Counted from the stretch's first letter, positions 41,581 through 50,957 are shown. The stretch: 64,000 nucleotides of DNA from Terriglobia bacterium (GCA_020073305.1 JAIQFK010000029.1:99585-163584); one strand, 5' to 3'. The notes: a model not told the origin generated them from the letters alone. Numbers and translations are program-made.

Positions 41581-43890
41581 TTGCAAGCTATCCGTAGAAT
41601 CCCTTTGCGGGCCGCCATGGCGATTTTTTCCGGCCTTCTCCTGTTCCCGGTCTCCATGCCGGCAGCGGACTCCGGGATAGCCGGACAGGTTAGCGATCCG
41701 CAGGGAAAGGCCGTCCCGGGCGCACAGGTACGCCTCCTCCGCAGAGACGGTTCGCATCAAGAGTCAAGAACCGATGACCAGGGCAAGTTCAGCTTTGAGG
41801 CCCTGGCCGCCGGCGATTACAAGGTCTCCGCGGACGCCCCCGGTTTCCGAACCGCGACAACTGGCGTAACCGTCACGACCGGACAACTAGCTCGCGTCGA
41901 CCTGCAACTCTCCCAATTCGCCACCAAGACGGAAAGCATCGTGATTACGGCCGATCCCGTTGAACCGGAAGTTGACATGCGGAACTCCGAGGTCTTCAAC
42001 CGGACCCTGTTCAGCCGCGATGATCAGGTGCTGCAGCAGCTGAACGCCGGCATTAACGCCGGACAGCACGAAGGCGGCGGGAAGTCTCTGGAGATCCGGC
42101 GGTTTGGCTTCAATCTGGATCACGGCGGCGTAAACGGCGGGCTGAAAGTGATGGTGGACGACATTCAGCAGAATCAAGGGTCGCAGGGCCACGGGCAAGG
42201 CTACCTGGGCTCGTTGAAAGCCCTCAGTCCCGAATTGATTCAGGACGTCACCATCATTAATGGGCCGTTCAGCCCGGAGTATGGAGACTTCAGCGGCCTG
42301 GGCGTCGTCCACATCCGCCAGCGTGAATCCTTGCCGGAACAATTCACGGTGCGTCTGCAAGGGGGAAATTTCGATACCGGCAGAGGGTTTCTCGCCTACA
42401 GCCCCGATGTCGAACACGTGGACGCGTACATCGCCTACGAAGGATCGTACACGGATGGCCCATTCATCAATCCGGGCCGCTACCGGCGCGATAACGTGAA
42501 TGCGAATTACACCAAGACCTTGAGCCCGGACCAGAAGTTGGGTTTCCGGTTCCTGTTCGGCCGCAACGATTTTTACTCTTCCGGTCAAATCCCGCTCGAC
42601 TTGGTGAACGAAGGCCTGCTCAACCGGTTCGGCTACATCGACCCAAGCGATGGCGGCCGCGTGAAGTTGGGCACTTTATCGAGCTACTACAGCAGGAACT
42701 TCGGCAATGGCGACACGTTCAAAGTCGACGGGTTTCTCGGCCGGTCGCTGTTCGATCTGTATTCCAATTTTACTTTCTTTCTGGTGGACCCGGTTCATGG
42801 CGACGGCATCCAACAGCATGATTCTCGCCTCCAGGAGGGCCTGAACGCGCAGTACACGCATCCGCACAAGCTAGGCTCGATCGCTGCCGTCTTTGTCAGC
42901 GGCGCCAATTTTCACGACAACCAGATCAATGTCGGCCTCTACCCGCGGGAAGGCCGCGTACCGCTCGGAGTGGCCACCCGCGCCGATGCCCATGTAACCA
43001 ACGGCGCCGGTTACGCGCAAGAGAGTCTCAGCCTTATGAACGGTCGCCTGCTGCTGGGAGCGGGCCTGCGGTTTGATGAATTTCGCTATGACGTGACCGA
43101 CAAGGTTTATCCCCACGAGAGCGGCGTTCAGAGTGCGGGACGGTGGCAGGCGAAGAGCAACATCGCATTTACTCCCGCGAAATCAGTCCCGCTGACACTG
43201 CACCTGAATTATGGCCGCGGCATCAACAGCATCGACGCACGCGGCGTTGTCCAGCGCCCGAATGATCCTCGCCTGGCCACAACCGACTTCTACCAGGTCG
43301 GAACCTCATCCAACTTCGGCCGCTTCTCCTTCGCCACCGATGCGTTTCTGATCGACCACTCGAACGAGCAGGTCTACATTCCTGATGATGGGACCTTCGA
43401 ATTCAAAGGCCCCAGCCGGGCGCATGGCTTTGAGACGAAGGCCTCGGTCGAACTCACGCATCACCTCTTCCTAAGCGGCGGCCTGACGAAGATCAGTAAC
43501 GCCTTCTTCCTTGGCGGCGACCACCGGGTCTACGTGGACAGTGCTCCCCATTTCGTCGCCAACGCCGCCCTGACTCTTGCCGCCTGGCACGGGTGGAGCG
43601 GTTCGTTCCGCATGCGGGCCATCAACCATTACCGCCTGGATGGCGACGACCCATCCATTGTCGCCAGCGGCCACACGGTTTTCGATTTGGGGATGGCAAA
43701 GCAGGTTCGACGGGGGATGGAGCTGAATCTCAGTTTCGACAACCTCACCAACCGGGACTACTACGAGACACAAAACTACCTCGATTCGCGTGTGACGCCA
43801 ACCGCACCCATCATCGCGCGCATACACGCCACGCCGGCATACCCGTTCACGGCTGTTGTCGGAGTGACCTTCCGGCTGCGGGGTAAGTAG
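41581..43890 (+). CDS. TonB-dependent receptor with carboxypeptidase-like N-terminal domain
   Basis: An outer-membrane active transporter of about 770 residues. After a signal peptide (AIFSGLLLFPVSMPAAD), a carboxypeptidase-D-regulatory-like domain follows (GIAGQVSDPQGKAVPGAQVR ... YKVSADAPGFRT), then the plug (FNLDHGGVNGGLKVMVDDI, SPEYGDFSGLGVVHIR) and a beta-barrel ending in VVGVTFRLRGK with the terminal aromatic-rich strand and the penultimate FDNLTNRDYYETQNY motif. Ligand unknown. I place the start at TTG 41581, giving a basic n-region; an ATG exists at 41617, and an ATG at 41512 is unlikely because a -10-like box lies downstream of it. It is the only TonB receptor in the window. Confidence 0.88.
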   Translation: MQAIRRIPLRAAMAIFSGLLLFPVSMPAADSGIAGQVSDPQGKAVPGAQVRLLRRDGSHQESRTDDQGKFSFEALAAGDYKVSADAPGFRTATTGVTVTTGQLARVDLQLSQFATKTESIVITADPVEPEVDMRNSEVFNRTLFSRDDQVLQQLNAGINAGQHEGGGKSLEIRRFGFNLDHGGVNGGLKVMVDDIQQNQGSQGHGQGYLGSLKALSPELIQDVTIINGPFSPEYGDFSGLGVVHIRQRESLPEQFTVRLQGGNFDTGRGFLAYSPDVEHVDAYIAYEGSYTDGPFINPGRYRRDNVNANYTKTLSPDQKLGFRFLFGRNDFYSSGQIPLDLVNEGLLNRFGYIDPSDGGRVKLGTLSSYYSRNFGNGDTFKVDGFLGRSLFDLYSNFTFFLVDPVHGDGIQQHDSRLQEGLNAQYTHPHKLGSIAAVFVSGANFHDNQINVGLYPREGRVPLGVATRADAHVTNGAGYAQESLSLMNGRLLLGAGLRFDEFRYDVTDKVYPHESGVQSAGRWQAKSNIAFTPAKSVPLTLHLNYGRGINSIDARGVVQRPNDPRLATTDFYQVGTSSNFGRFSFATDAFLIDHSNEQVYIPDDGTFEFKGPSRAHGFETKASVELTHHLFLSGGLTKISNAFFLGGDHRVYVDSAPHFVANAALTLAAWHGWSGSFRMRAINHYRLDGDDPSIVASGHTVFDLGMAKQVRRGMELNLSFDNLTNRDYYETQNYLDSRVTPTAPIIARIHATPAYPFTAVVGVTFRLRGK

Positions 43891-43895
43891 CCTCG

Positions 43896-44582
43896 CTACT
43901 TTTTTTCGAAAATCATTACGTACTGGCTGCCCTTGACGTGATCGTGCTGGGAAATCAGTTTGAAGTGGTTGCTCTCGATCTCTTTGATTACATCCGGCGC
44001 ATCCAAACGGATGTGCTGCATGGCGCGGCCTCCCGGCATGGCATCCGGGCGCTTGTAATAATCGACAATCACCAGCCGGCCTCCCGCGCGCAGCTCCCGA
44101 CGTAGAGCAGACAGCATCTTCTCCGGGTAATTCCAGTGGTGGTACGTATCGAGCCCCAAAACCACGTCCATGCCGTTTTCAGGCAGGCCGGGATCGGTTT
44201 CCGAACCCTGGATGAACTCCACGTTGGCGAGCTTGTGCTGGTTGGCGGTGTTGCGAGCCTTTTCGAGGAAATCCGGAAAAATGTCCTCGCCCAGTACGCG
44301 CCCCTGCGGCCCCACCGCCTCGCTCAGAAAAGGCAGCATGTAGCCGGTGCCCGTCCCGATATCCGCCACCACCATTCCTGGTTTGAGCGACATCGCCTCA
44401 ACCAGTTCCCCTGGCTTCTGCTTCTCGTCCCGATCGGGCGCCGAGAGGCTTTTGGCCACCGAAGCCCGCCCCTCTGGGGTTTTGTACCCCTCATTGGCGT
44501 TAGTCGCTACTTGTGCGCAGACGGCTGACGCACAGAGCAGCAGAATCCCTAACACCTGGCACCTAACACCTGACACCTTCAT
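43896..44582 (-). CDS. exported SAM-methyltransferase-like protein
   Basis: A 228-residue protein with a class I methyltransferase core: VVADIGTGTGYMLPFLSEAVG is the SAM-binding loop, with VLGEDIFPDFL, DVVLGLDTYHHWNYPEKML and RAGGRLVIVDYYK downstream. The first 23 residues form a convincing signal peptide (hydrophobic ILLLCASAVCA then Gln), so the product is apparently exported, which is odd for a SAM-dependent enzyme. The first twelve codons lie in a dispersed intergenic repeat, and the ATG overlaps the hom stop (ATGA). Similar exported methyltransferase-like proteins exist in Acidobacteriota; substrate unknown. A cytoplasmic start further downstream is an alternative. Confidence 0.85.
   Translation of the reverse strand: MKVSGVRCQVLGILLLCASAVCAQVATNANEGYKTPEGRASVAKSLSAPDRDEKQKPGELVEAMSLKPGMVVADIGTGTGYMLPFLSEAVGPQGRVLGEDIFPDFLEKARNTANQHKLANVEFIQGSETDPGLPENGMDVVLGLDTYHHWNYPEKMLSALRRELRAGGRLVIVDYYKRPDAMPGGRAMQHIRLDAPDVIKEIESNHFKLISQHDHVKGSQYVMIFEKK
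44551..44577. repeat. CAGGTGTC-type repeat, copy C, inside a coding start
   Basis: Read on the minus strand: GGTGTCAGGTGTTAGGTGCC then AGGTGTT. It belongs with 23457-23488 and 34903-34928. Here it encodes residues 3-11 of the exported methyltransferase-like protein (VSGVRCQVL). Confidence 0.65.
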
Positions 44583-45883
44583 AACGGCGGCTCCATGGGC
44601 AGCGCCAGCGGCGGCTCGCGCAGGAAGTCCAGGTGCGACATCTTCTGCACAGCTTCACGGATGGTGTGCTCGCAGGTTGGCTCGACAGTGATGACGAACG
44701 GCAGAGAGCTTTTGGTTTCCGAAGGCAACTGGAGAACCGCCTCCAGGCTGATATGCTGCTCGGCCAGAATCCCGGCGAGCGCGGCGATGATTCCCGGCCG
44801 GTCATCTACTCGGAATCGCAGATAGTACGCGCATTTCTCGCTCGTGACCGAGCGTGGTTTGTATTCTCCCAACCGCTCATGCGCAAAAGGCGATACTCGC
44901 TCAGGGTGGCCATAGCGAATTTCGCGGGCCACGCGCATCAGGTCGCTGACCACGGCAACGCCCGTCGGCAACGGGCCTGCACCCCGGCCGTAATAGAACG
45001 TATCCTGCCCGTATCGGCCTTTCACCCACACGGCGTTGTACGCCCCCTGCACTCCGGCGATGATGGTTTCGAGGCCGATCAGCGCGGGCCGCACCGAAAG
45101 GATCAGGCCGTCAGACGTCTGCCGGGCGGCGCAGATCAGCCGGATGGTGTGGCCCAGCTTGTGTGCGTACTGGAAGTCCATGGGCGAAATGCGCCGGATG
45201 CCCTCGACGAAGATGTCGGACGGCGTGATCTTCTCGCCGAACGCGAGCGCCGCCAGGATGGCCAGCTTCGAACGCGCGTCGAACCCGTCGATATCCGCGC
45301 TCGGGTCGGCTTCCGCGTAGCCCAGCCTATGGGCTTCGGCCAGTACTTCATCGAGCGGCGCCCCGCGCTTCTCCATTTCGGTCAGGATGTAGTTGCTGGT
45401 TCCGTTCAGGATGCCGTAGAGCGCCACTACGCGGTCCCCCGAGATTCCCTCCCTCAGCACGGCGTGAATGGGAATGCCGCCGGCCACGCTGGCTTCCATG
45501 GCAAGATTGATCCCCGCGCGGATCGCCCGGTCCCAGATCTCCGAGCCGCAGCTCGCCATCAGCTCCTTGTTGGCGGTCACGACCGACTTCTTATGCTCGA
45601 TGGCCCCGTTGATAATCTCCGCCGCAACCGAGGTTCCGCCCACCAGTTCGGCCACGATGTCGACCTCCGGATGCGACACAATTTCGCGCCAGTCGGTGGT
45701 CCGATGTACCGGGCCGAGCCCTTCTGGCAGTTTTTTGGCCTCCACCGATCGGCTGCACACGGCCGTCACGCGCAGCGGAAATCCCAGCTTGAGCGCTATC
45801 TGGGCGGCGTTCTCCGCCAGAAGAGTCAGAGTGCCGGATCCTACATTTCCAAGGCCGACTATGCCGACATTCACCTGCTGCAT
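44579..45883 (-). CDS. hom: homoserine dehydrogenase
   Basis: A 434-residue enzyme reducing aspartate semialdehyde to homoserine with NAD(P)H, the branch to threonine and methionine. GIVGLGNVGSGTL is the cofactor motif, SVVTANKELMA the NAD-site lysine segment, and GYAEADPSADIDGFDARSKLAILAALAFG the catalytic signature. A C-terminal ACT domain (DRPGIIAALAGILAEQHISLEAVLQ) indicates feedback control by an amino acid, usually threonine. Start at 45883 (MQQVNVGIVG) is preferred; an ATG at 45895 adds four residues. The stop overlaps the exported methyltransferase start. Confidence 0.95.
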   Translation of the reverse strand: MQQVNVGIVGLGNVGSGTLTLLAENAAQIALKLGFPLRVTAVCSRSVEAKKLPEGLGPVHRTTDWREIVSHPEVDIVAELVGGTSVAAEIINGAIEHKKSVVTANKELMASCGSEIWDRAIRAGINLAMEASVAGGIPIHAVLREGISGDRVVALYGILNGTSNYILTEMEKRGAPLDEVLAEAHRLGYAEADPSADIDGFDARSKLAILAALAFGEKITPSDIFVEGIRRISPMDFQYAHKLGHTIRLICAARQTSDGLILSVRPALIGLETIIAGVQGAYNAVWVKGRYGQDTFYYGRGAGPLPTGVAVVSDLMRVAREIRYGHPERVSPFAHERLGEYKPRSVTSEKCAYYLRFRVDDRPGIIAALAGILAEQHISLEAVLQLPSETKSSLPFVITVEPTCEHTIREAVQKMSHLDFLREPPLALPMEPPL

Positions 45884-45962
45884 CCCCGCTATCATAACAA
45901 CTGGCCGCCCGCGGCCCGTAACAGGAGGCCGGCACGACCGTCATACCGAGAGGTTCACTGCC

Positions 45963-46274
45963 ATGAAGCGTCTGATTCTGCCCGCCGCCCTGTTGATCCC
46001 CCTCCTGGCACAACACCCTGCCAACCAGCTTCCTGAACCGGAGAGATCCTCCGACGTGCGTCTCCCTAACGGCAAGCTGCAAAAGGACGAGATCCTGAAG
46101 CACGATCACGAGAAGTCCGTCCAGGACGCCGCCCAGCTCATCGACCTTGCCGAAAGCCTGAAGCGCGAGTTGGAGAAGGACGACACCCACGTGCTTTCGC
46201 TCTCCAGCCTGAAGAAAACAGAGGAGATCGAGAAGATCGCCAAGCGCATCCGGTCACGTTTGAAGCGGTTCTGA
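45963..46274 (+). CDS. small exported helical protein
   Basis: A 103-residue protein with a signal peptide (MKRLILPAALLIPLLAQ, cleavage after about residue 17) and a mature part of about 85 residues that is mostly charged amphipathic helix (KSVQDAAQLIDLAESLKREL, SLSSLKKTEEIEKIAKRIRSR). GAGAGGTTCACTGCC precedes the ATG. No domain name is assigned; similar small exported helical proteins are frequent in Acidobacteriota. It lies divergent from hom, with 79 bases between the starts. Function unknown. Confidence 0.72.
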   Translation: MKRLILPAALLIPLLAQHPANQLPEPERSSDVRLPNGKLQKDEILKHDHEKSVQDAAQLIDLAESLKRELEKDDTHVLSLSSLKKTEEIEKIAKRIRSRLKRF

Positions 46275-46297
46275 CCCCTGACCGCTGTTTCAGATGT

Positions 46298-46373
46298 CAC
46301 CAGAATTCGGGACTACACCTTAACTTTCGGTAAAAGTTCCGTTGCCGATGTATTACCAAATAGAGTACAATCG
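46298..46373 (+). promoter_or_regulatory. upstream control region of PEP-CTERM gene
   Basis: CACCAGAATTCG (46298-46309) is identical to that before the TonB receptor. GTATTACCAAATAGAGTACA (46350-46369), continuing as ATCG, aligns with the TonB block. TTACCAAA (46353-46360) and TTTGGTAA (46406-46413) are an exact inverted pair. TTGCCG and TACAAT (46366-46371), 18 bases apart, are a candidate promoter. Confidence 0.5.
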
Positions 46374-46466
46374 CAATGACTTCAAAGAATTGGACGGGCC
46401 GGACGTTTGGTAACAAGAGTGCTACTACTCGGCCGTTGGAAGTGCGAGATAGCGTTGTGCAGTACA

Positions 46467-46486
46467 CTGCCCGTACTGACGGGCAG
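46467..46486 (+). promoter_or_regulatory. 5' leader hairpin of PEP-CTERM gene
   Basis: CTGCCCGT and ACGGGCAG form a perfect eight-pair stem with a four-base loop, 12 bases before the ATG. It would stabilise the mRNA leader or partly mask the ribosome-binding region ACGGGGGA. Confidence 0.5.
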
Positions 46487-46498
46487 AACGGGGGATGT

Positions 46499-47227
46499 AT
46501 GAAGAGCTTTCGAGTGTTGGCAATGGGCGCGATGGCGCTCCTGTCGGTGGGTTGGCTGCAGGCCGTCCCAGTCGTCCGTCTAACCCTGGGTGGGGGTCAC
46601 ACTACCGACATTACGTCAGCTGACTGCACTATGCTCGGGCCAGGAACCTGCATAGTCCTGTTCAACCCGGTTGATTTGAATGCTCTCGATGCCAATGGTC
46701 TGGGCAGTCTCGGCATTCAAAATGATTTGGCCCAGACAATCACTGGACTGGACTTTTTTCTTCCGACCGTCAATTTCAATCAGAATTTCCAGGCCTCTAC
46801 CGACCTTTTCACGAATGCTTCGCTAGCCTTCACACCTGCCGTGGGACCTGTAGATGGGTACACCAGTGTGGATTTTTTTGGCACTGGTAACGGTACTGGC
46901 GGCACGGTAGGCCCCAAGAATCCCTGTAGCGGCCTAGGGTTGTTCATATTCAATTGTCCGGTCAACGGCCCGGTGGGATTCGATGCAGAGAGCTTGAAAC
47001 CAGACGCACAGTTCCCAAACGGGGAAGGCTTTCTCATTGTCACATTCGGGACCGCCAATTCTGGCACGCTTGGCGGACTCACTCCTTGCTCCGTCAACGC
47101 GAGCGCGTGTGAAGCAACCCTAGCGGCCACGGCGGTTCCTGAACCGAGATTGCTCCTGCTGTTACTGGTGTTACTCAGCTCGCCGGGAGTGCTTGTGATG
47201 GCCAGGCGAAAGCTCTACCGCCGGTAG
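46499..47227 (+). CDS. PEP-CTERM-anchored surface protein
   Basis: A 242-residue exported protein. It starts with a signal peptide (FRVLAMGAMALLSVGWLQA), followed by about 190 residues rich in Gly, Thr, Asn and Phe with six cysteines in pairs, and ends in a PEP-CTERM sorting signal: AVPEPRLLLLLLVLLSSPGV, then an ARRKLYRR basic tail. PEP-CTERM proteins are processed by exosortase, often in strains making exopolysaccharide; no exosortase gene lies in the window. The start at 46499 fits the signal peptide and leader structure. The mature domain is not recognised. Confidence 0.85.
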   Translation: MKSFRVLAMGAMALLSVGWLQAVPVVRLTLGGGHTTDITSADCTMLGPGTCIVLFNPVDLNALDANGLGSLGIQNDLAQTITGLDFFLPTVNFNQNFQASTDLFTNASLAFTPAVGPVDGYTSVDFFGTGNGTGGTVGPKNPCSGLGLFIFNCPVNGPVGFDAESLKPDAQFPNGEGFLIVTFGTANSGTLGGLTPCSVNASACEATLAATAVPEPRLLLLLLVLLSSPGVLVMARRKLYRR

Positions 47228-47267
47228 GCTTCCGTTAGTCTCTGCCAAAGACGGAATGGCCCCCGAG

Positions 47268-50200
47268 TCACTTCGGCTTGCGGCTGAATTCCTTTATCAG
47301 CTTCTCAAACTCAGCAGAGGAGCGCATGCTAGATAACTCCGGGTCGCTTTTGGCCACCTCCGGCGGATAGCCGTTGAGGAGAGCCGCGCGCAATCCTTTG
47401 AAGGCCTCAGCCGATTTGCCCGCCCGGGCCTGGATCCAGGCTTCGTCGTACATGAGCCTGTTGTTATCGGGGTCGATGGTACGCGCGCGGGTCATGAAAT
47501 CCTGGGCCCGGTTCAAGTCCCCCTTTTTCGCGTAGTACGTCGCCAGGTCTCCCAGCGTGGTCGCATCGCGCGGGTTGACCTGGTAGGCTTTCAGGGCGAG
47601 CCGGATGGCCGTTTCATAGAGGGTCATGGCCTTGTCACGCTGGCCCATTTGCCGGTAAGCCTCCGCGAGACCGGCCACCAACTCGTGGTTGTTGGGATCC
47701 ATCTGGACGGCTTTCTCCAGAGCCTTGGCAGCCTCGCTGTAGAGCCCCAAATAATAGTAGGCCGTTCCCACGTTGGCCTGAGCGTCGGCGTTCGGCTCGA
47801 GGGCAAGGGACTTTTGATATGTCGCGAGTGCCTCGTTCCATCTGCCCAACTGATAATACGCGGCGGCGAGGTTGTTATAGCCTGAAGTCAAATCCGGCGC
47901 CAGCTCCGTCACCCGGCGGAAAGCGTTCAGGGCTTTTTCATAGTATCCGGAACCGAAATAAGCGATACCTAGCGAGCTGAAGTTGAACCAGTAATACGGG
48001 TTGATTTCGGTGGCCTTCTGATACGCGGCGATGGCTTCCGGCGTATGGCCCCCGCGTTCGTATGCGTGCCCCAGGCGCCGGTAGCTGTCATCGGAATTCG
48101 GCGCCAGCTCCACGGCCTGTTTCATTTCCGCGATCGACTCCTCGGTCTTGCCGGTTTGCATATACACGTTGCCCAGCGCCCAATGGACCTCTGGCAAATC
48201 GGGGTTGAGTTGCTGAGCCTGCTGAGCCGCGCCCAGGGCTTTTTGTGACCAGGCGCCCTCCTTCTTCAAGTCGTACATGTCGATGCTGGTGTCAGCAATG
48301 CCGGCGTAGGCCAGCGCGAAGCGCGAGTCCTTCTGGATGGCCTGGTCATAGTACTTCAGCGCCGCGGTGTAGCCCTTGGCATCGGGCTGGCGGCGTATCA
48401 CGTCGCGGCCTTTGAGGTAAAGTTCGTAAGCGCTGTAGTTTCCAGTCATGCGCATGGCACCGCGAGTCAGGTCTTCATCCGTTGGTTTCAAATCGAGTGC
48501 GGAGACCAGTTCCGAATAAATGGAATTCTCGATGGTCAGCAGATCCCGGCGGAGCCCCGAAAATTCTTTGCCCCACAAACGCTGACCCTTTTTCACATCC
48601 TGCACGCTGACCACGATCCCGATCTTATCCCCCGCCCCCTGTACGGTGCCCTCGACCACGAGGTTGACGCCCAGGGCCTTGGCGATCTGGTCCACCGAGC
48701 CTTTCTTGCCGGCCTGTTCCACGGCGCTCGGAGACGCCACATAAATATTCTTCAACTGGAAGAGCTGCGCGGAAAGCGAGTCCACGATGCCGTCGGCGGC
48801 ATACTTCAGCGCGGCTTCGTCGCCCAGTACTTTGAACGGGAGCACGGCGACATGCTTGTCGCTCCGCGGGCCGGGAATCGCAGCATGGCCGCCACGCGCG
48901 CCCTGCAAGCGTCCCAGCACTGCGTTGCGCCAGGATGGAATGGCTAAGGTGGCGCCCACCAGAAGCAGCAGCGCGGCCATCGAGCCGAGCAGCCACTTGG
49001 GGTAGCCCGTTTCGGCGATACGCAGCCGGACGATGCGTGTCGGAGCCGTGGCAGATTCAAGATCGTGGAGAATCAGGCGTGCCTGCGGGTACCGCAGGGC
49101 CGGGTCTTTCTCCAGGCATCTGAGGATGACCGCGGCCAGGTAGTCCGGCACTTCGGGATTCACCAGCTTCGGATTTTTGGCTTTCTGGGTGACGTGCTGG
49201 TACATCACCTGCATCGTCGAATCGCCGCCAAACGGCGGTTCGCCGGTGACCATCTCGTACAGAATGACGCCAAACGAATAAATGTCGCTGCGGTGATCGG
49301 CCGGTTTCGACTCGGCCTGCTCGGGTGACATGTAGCGAGGCGTACCCAGCACTTCGCCGGCCCGGGTCATCTGCGTCGCCGTATCCCCTTCGAGCGATTT
49401 GGCGAGGCCAAAATCCGAGACGTAGACATGATCGGTTTGGTCGATCAGTACGTTGCGCGGCTTCAGATCCCGGTGCACCACACCCTCGGTATGCGCGGCC
49501 TCGAGTGCGCTGGCAAGCTGCTTGGCGATGTTGACGGCGCGCTCGATGGGCATCTTGCCGGACTCCGTCAGGAGGTCGTGCAGGTCCTTGCCCTCCACGT
49601 ACGCCATCGAGATGAACTTCAGGCCATCCACGTCGCCCAGATCGTGAATCCGCAGGATGTTGCGGTGGGAGATGCGGCTGGCCAGCAGCAGCTCTTGCTT
49701 GAAGCGCTGCATCGAGTTGGGATCGCTGGCAAATTCAGCCCGCACCACCTTAAGCGCTACCGTGCGGTCGAGATCTTTGTCATAGGCCTTGTAAACCTTG
49801 CCCATGCCGCCCTCGCCGATCACTGATTCGATCCTGTATCGCGGCCCAAAGTGCGTGCCCGGCCCGATCGCCGCCAGCGAAACCACGGATGGTTGCACTT
49901 GGCCAGCGACGGTTTGCTGTTTGTCCGCGGTGAGGTCCGCCAGGATCTCTCCGATCGCCTGATACCTTCGGGTCACGTCCGCTTCCAGGCACCGCATCAC
50001 CACGGCGCTCAGGTGATCCGGGATGGCGGCATCGAGCACACGGGGCGCAATGGCTTTTTCCTGCACCCGCTTCAGCAGCGTGGCCATCATGGTGTCCGCC
50101 TGGAAGGGCAGCCGCCCGGTCAGCATCTCATAGAAAATAATGCCGAGGCTGAACAGATCCGACCGCGCGTCCACTTTCTCGCCGCGCGCCTGCTCGGGCG

Positions 50201-50957
50201 ACATGTAATCCGGAGTGCCCATCAGCGCGCCGGTGCGCGTGATGCCGGCCATTTCCATGGAGCGGGCCAGGCCGAAGTCCATCACCCAGACGCGGCCGTT
50301 CGCGTCGACCATGATGTTCTGCGGCTTGAGATCGCGATGAACCACGCCTTCGGTATGCGCCGCCTCCAGTCCCCGGCACACCTGCTGGATGATGGATACC
50401 GCTTCCTCAGGGGGCAGCTTGCCACGCTCTACGAGAATGCTTTTCAGGTCGCGCCCTTCGATGTAGTCCATGGTGATGAACTTGCGTCCATCGGCCACCC
50501 CCAGATCGAAAATGCGAATCACGTTTTTGTGGGTGACTTGGCGCGCGAGAATCAACTCCTGCTTGAAGCGCCGGAGAATGTCCGGGTTGCCGGCCAGCTC
50601 CGGCCGAATCACCTTGAGAGCGACCAGCCTCTCCAGCTCGCGGTCGCGCGCTTTGTACACCGCGCCCATGCCGCCTTCACCCAGGCGCTTCAGGATCTCG
50701 TAGCGGTCACCCAGCATGGTGCCGGGCTCGATGGGCGCCATGGTATCCGGGGCGTTTTTTTGAAGAGCGACCGACCAGCCGGCTGTGCCGCCTACCACTA
50801 CCTGCGTGGCTTCCGGGTCGAGGGACGCATCGAGTACCGTGGCCTCCTCCGGCGGGATCACAACCGTGGCGATATTCATTTCGATAGGGGTGCTGCACTT
50901 CGTGCACGCGAGGGTTCCGGGCGGATTGCTGGTGTGGCAGATCGGACATTCCACCAT
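47268..50957 (-). CDS. zinc-ribbon, tandem double serine/threonine kinase with TPR domain
   Basis: A 1229-residue membrane protein of unusual build. Residues 4-21 are a zinc ribbon (CPICHTSNPPGTLACTKC). Two complete Hanks kinase domains follow: residues 86-342 (Lys115, HRDLKPQN at 207-214, DFG at 227) and 374-632 (Lys403, HRDLKPRN at 495-502, DFG at 515). A transmembrane helix spans about 654-676. Then comes a domain like the N-terminal part of TolB/FlgO-type proteins (HVAVLPFKVLGDEAALKYAA) and about eight TPR units from residue 850 to the end. Both kinases look catalytically intact. It probably acts as a signalling hub; targets are unknown. The start is not adjacent to an operon partner. Confidence 0.92.
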   Translation of the reverse strand: MVECPICHTSNPPGTLACTKCSTPIEMNIATVVIPPEEATVLDASLDPEATQVVVGGTAGWSVALQKNAPDTMAPIEPGTMLGDRYEILKRLGEGGMGAVYKARDRELERLVALKVIRPELAGNPDILRRFKQELILARQVTHKNVIRIFDLGVADGRKFITMDYIEGRDLKSILVERGKLPPEEAVSIIQQVCRGLEAAHTEGVVHRDLKPQNIMVDANGRVWVMDFGLARSMEMAGITRTGALMGTPDYMSPEQARGEKVDARSDLFSLGIIFYEMLTGRLPFQADTMMATLLKRVQEKAIAPRVLDAAIPDHLSAVVMRCLEADVTRRYQAIGEILADLTADKQQTVAGQVQPSVVSLAAIGPGTHFGPRYRIESVIGEGGMGKVYKAYDKDLDRTVALKVVRAEFASDPNSMQRFKQELLLASRISHRNILRIHDLGDVDGLKFISMAYVEGKDLHDLLTESGKMPIERAVNIAKQLASALEAAHTEGVVHRDLKPRNVLIDQTDHVYVSDFGLAKSLEGDTATQMTRAGEVLGTPRYMSPEQAESKPADHRSDIYSFGVILYEMVTGEPPFGGDSTMQVMYQHVTQKAKNPKLVNPEVPDYLAAVILRCLEKDPALRYPQARLILHDLESATAPTRIVRLRIAETGYPKWLLGSMAALLLLVGATLAIPSWRNAVLGRLQGARGGHAAIPGPRSDKHVAVLPFKVLGDEAALKYAADGIVDSLSAQLFQLKNIYVASPSAVEQAGKKGSVDQIAKALGVNLVVEGTVQGAGDKIGIVVSVQDVKKGQRLWGKEFSGLRRDLLTIENSIYSELVSALDLKPTDEDLTRGAMRMTGNYSAYELYLKGRDVIRRQPDAKGYTAALKYYDQAIQKDSRFALAYAGIADTSIDMYDLKKEGAWSQKALGAAQQAQQLNPDLPEVHWALGNVYMQTGKTEESIAEMKQAVELAPNSDDSYRRLGHAYERGGHTPEAIAAYQKATEINPYYWFNFSSLGIAYFGSGYYEKALNAFRRVTELAPDLTSGYNNLAAAYYQLGRWNEALATYQKSLALEPNADAQANVGTAYYYLGLYSEAAKALEKAVQMDPNNHELVAGLAEAYRQMGQRDKAMTLYETAIRLALKAYQVNPRDATTLGDLATYYAKKGDLNRAQDFMTRARTIDPDNNRLMYDEAWIQARAGKSAEAFKGLRAALLNGYPPEVAKSDPELSSMRSSAEFEKLIKEFSRKPK

